Shown one piece after another: positions 6,608 to 7,441 of a stretch of DNA of 7,441 nucleotides. The position numbers were made by a program, and so were the translations under genes. Within the stretch, counting starts at the first letter, position 1; every line of letters starts with the position of its first letter. The DNA comes from an uncultured Flavobacteriaceae bacterium (GTDB taxonomy: Bacteria > Bacteroidota > Bacteroidia > Flavobacteriales > Flavobacteriaceae): positions 1 through 7,441 of the forward strand of contig CALJFV010000222.1 in assembly GCA_938074515.1 (NCBI GenBank). Direction: 5' to 3'. A model generated the notes under the pieces. It saw only the letters and a program-made list of their open reading frames with translations, did no database searches and was not told where the DNA came from.

Positions 6608-7273
6608 ATGAGCCTACTTTCCTCTTCAGTGATGCGCAAATTTGCTATGGCCCTATCGGGTCTGTTTTTGGTGGTTTTTCTCGCCCAGCATTTTGTCATA
6701 AACATTACTTCGGTGCTCGCCCCTGAGGTGTTCAATCAATGGTCTCATTTTATGGGAACCAATGGTTTAGTCCAAGGTGTTTTACAGCCCATTTTAATAT
6801 TTGGCGTAGTGTTTCACTTCATCATGGGATTTGTTTTAGAAATCCAAAATCGTCGTGCCAGGGCAGTGCGTTATGTCCAATATAAGGGGGGCGCTTCTGC
6901 CAGTTGGGCCTCGCGCAATATGATTATCTCTGGAGCGGTTGTGTTGGCTTTTTTAGGGCTTCATTTTTACGATTTTTGGTGGCCTGAAATCATGCACAAA
7001 TACATTGAGTCACACCCAGAAGACCCGACCCGATATTATGCGGAAACCGTTCATAAATTTGAAAACCCTGTGCGTGTGGGTCTTTATGCTACGGCATTCA
7101 TTTTATTGGCCTTGCATTTGTGGCATGGCTTTGCTTCATCGTTCCAAAGCGTAGGTTTCGACAATAAGTACGCTAAGGGCCTCAAAGGATTCACGAAGTT
7201 TTTCGCGGTTTTTATCCCACTCGGCTTTTTATTTATTGCCCTTTATCATCATTTAAATCCAATCGCACACTAA
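6608..7273 (+). CDS. sdhC: Succinate dehydrogenase cytochrome b (b558-type) membrane subunit
   Basis: This is the membrane anchor of complex II. It passes electrons from succinate oxidation through haem b to the quinone pool, probably menaquinone in this phylum. The 221-residue product has five predicted membrane spans at roughly 11-31, 57-79, 103-122, 155-178 and 196-216, as in the single-subunit diheme (type B) anchors. Histidines suited to axial haem ligation sit in the first four spans: H28, H70, H119, and H170 or H173. H28 and H70 fall at the same positions as the known ligands of Bacillus subtilis SdhC. Other family marks are MALSGLFLV (13-21), FLGLHFYDFWWP (115-126), HPEDPTRYY (136-144) and ENPVRVGLY (152-160). 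The ATG at 6608 was preferred over the upstream in-frame TTG because of the promoter. Only 11 bp separate it from sdhA, and no sdhD is expected. Confidence 0.95.
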   Translation: MSLLSSSVMRKFAMALSGLFLVVFLAQHFVINITSVLAPEVFNQWSHFMGTNGLVQGVLQPILIFGVVFHFIMGFVLEIQNRRARAVRYVQYKGGASASWASRNMIISGAVVLAFLGLHFYDFWWPEIMHKYIESHPEDPTRYYAETVHKFENPVRVGLYATAFILLALHLWHGFASSFQSVGFDNKYAKGLKGFTKFFAVFIPLGFLFIALYHHLNPIAH

Positions 7274-7284
7274 ACGCCTGATAC

Positions 7285-7441
7285 ATGTCATTAGACTCAA
7301 AAATCCCTCAGGGACCGATAGCAGAAAAGTGGACCAAACACAAGACATCGATCGATTTGGTCAACCCCGCAAATAAGAGAAATCTTGATGTCATCGTTGT
7401 GGGAACAGGGCTTGCAGGAGGTAGCGCAGCGGCTTCCTTGG
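7285..7441 (+). CDS. sdhA: Succinate dehydrogenase flavoprotein subunit, N-terminal part
   Basis: This is the first 52 codons of SdhA, cut by the right edge. SdhA carries covalently bound FAD and oxidises succinate to fumarate on the cytoplasmic face of complex II. Visible here are the lead [16 protein letters not shown] (1-16), characteristic of the Bacteroidota type, [15 protein letters not shown] (26-40), and the Rossmann FAD-binding glycine motif GTGLAGG (40-46), which fits GxGxxG, followed by SAAASL. The FAD-attachment histidine and the active site lie beyond the window. The gene starts 11 bp after sdhC with no Shine-Dalgarno sequence and is surely in the same operon. sdhB is expected next, outside the window. 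Confidence 0.95.
   Translation, partial: MSLDSKIPQGPIAEKWTKHKTSIDLVNPANKRNLDVIVVGTGLAGGSAAASL

Overview
The window looks like chromosomal DNA of a member of the Bacteroidota, most likely a marine-type Flavobacteriia. Four things point there. The three promoters I can recognise carry the Bacteroidota -7 element TAnnTTTG. Purine-rich Shine-Dalgarno sequences are essentially absent before the start codons. The SdhC and SdhA N-terminal sequences are of the flavobacterial three-subunit (C-A-B) type. The left-edge gene is the start of a choice-of-anchor B / LVIVD-repeat secreted protein, a family typical of this phylum. Base composition is even across the window, and I see no mobile element, tRNA, rRNA or CRISPR.

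Layout, left to right. A minus-strand secreted protein gene (1-227, its 3' part lies outside the window) diverges from thiL (378-1448, +), thiamine-monophosphate kinase. The 150-bp divergent gap holds a perfect 10-bp inverted repeat and a -7 element very close to the thiL start. thiL converges on, and overlaps by 51 bp, an alpha/beta hydrolase gene (1398-2162, -). That gene lies 22 bp downstream of an aminopeptidase P gene (2185-3477, -), so the two probably form one transcription unit driven from a promoter at 3500-3529. A divergent gene (3615-6455, +) encodes a 946-residue secreted beta-propeller protein of the sortilin/VPS10-like BNR class with about eleven Asp-boxes. After a 152-bp gap with a good promoter, the succinate dehydrogenase operon begins: sdhC (6608-7273) and the 5' end of sdhA (7285 to the window edge). 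No gene-free stretch exceeds 152 bp.

How the genes work together. The only clear functional unit is sdhC-sdhA, the membrane anchor and flavoprotein of complex II, with sdhB expected just beyond the window. Aminopeptidase P and the hydrolase may be co-transcribed, but nothing shows that they share a pathway. ThiL makes the thiamine diphosphate cofactor needed by central metabolism. The two secreted proteins (left edge and 3615-6455) are both repeat/propeller proteins of unknown substrate.

Overall this is an ordinary core-genome segment. I found no convincing undescribed multi-gene system. The points most worth a second look are the inverted repeat in the thiL divergent region, the probable near-leaderless thiL transcript, the coding overlap between convergent genes, and the large uncharacterised propeller protein with its helical insertion.
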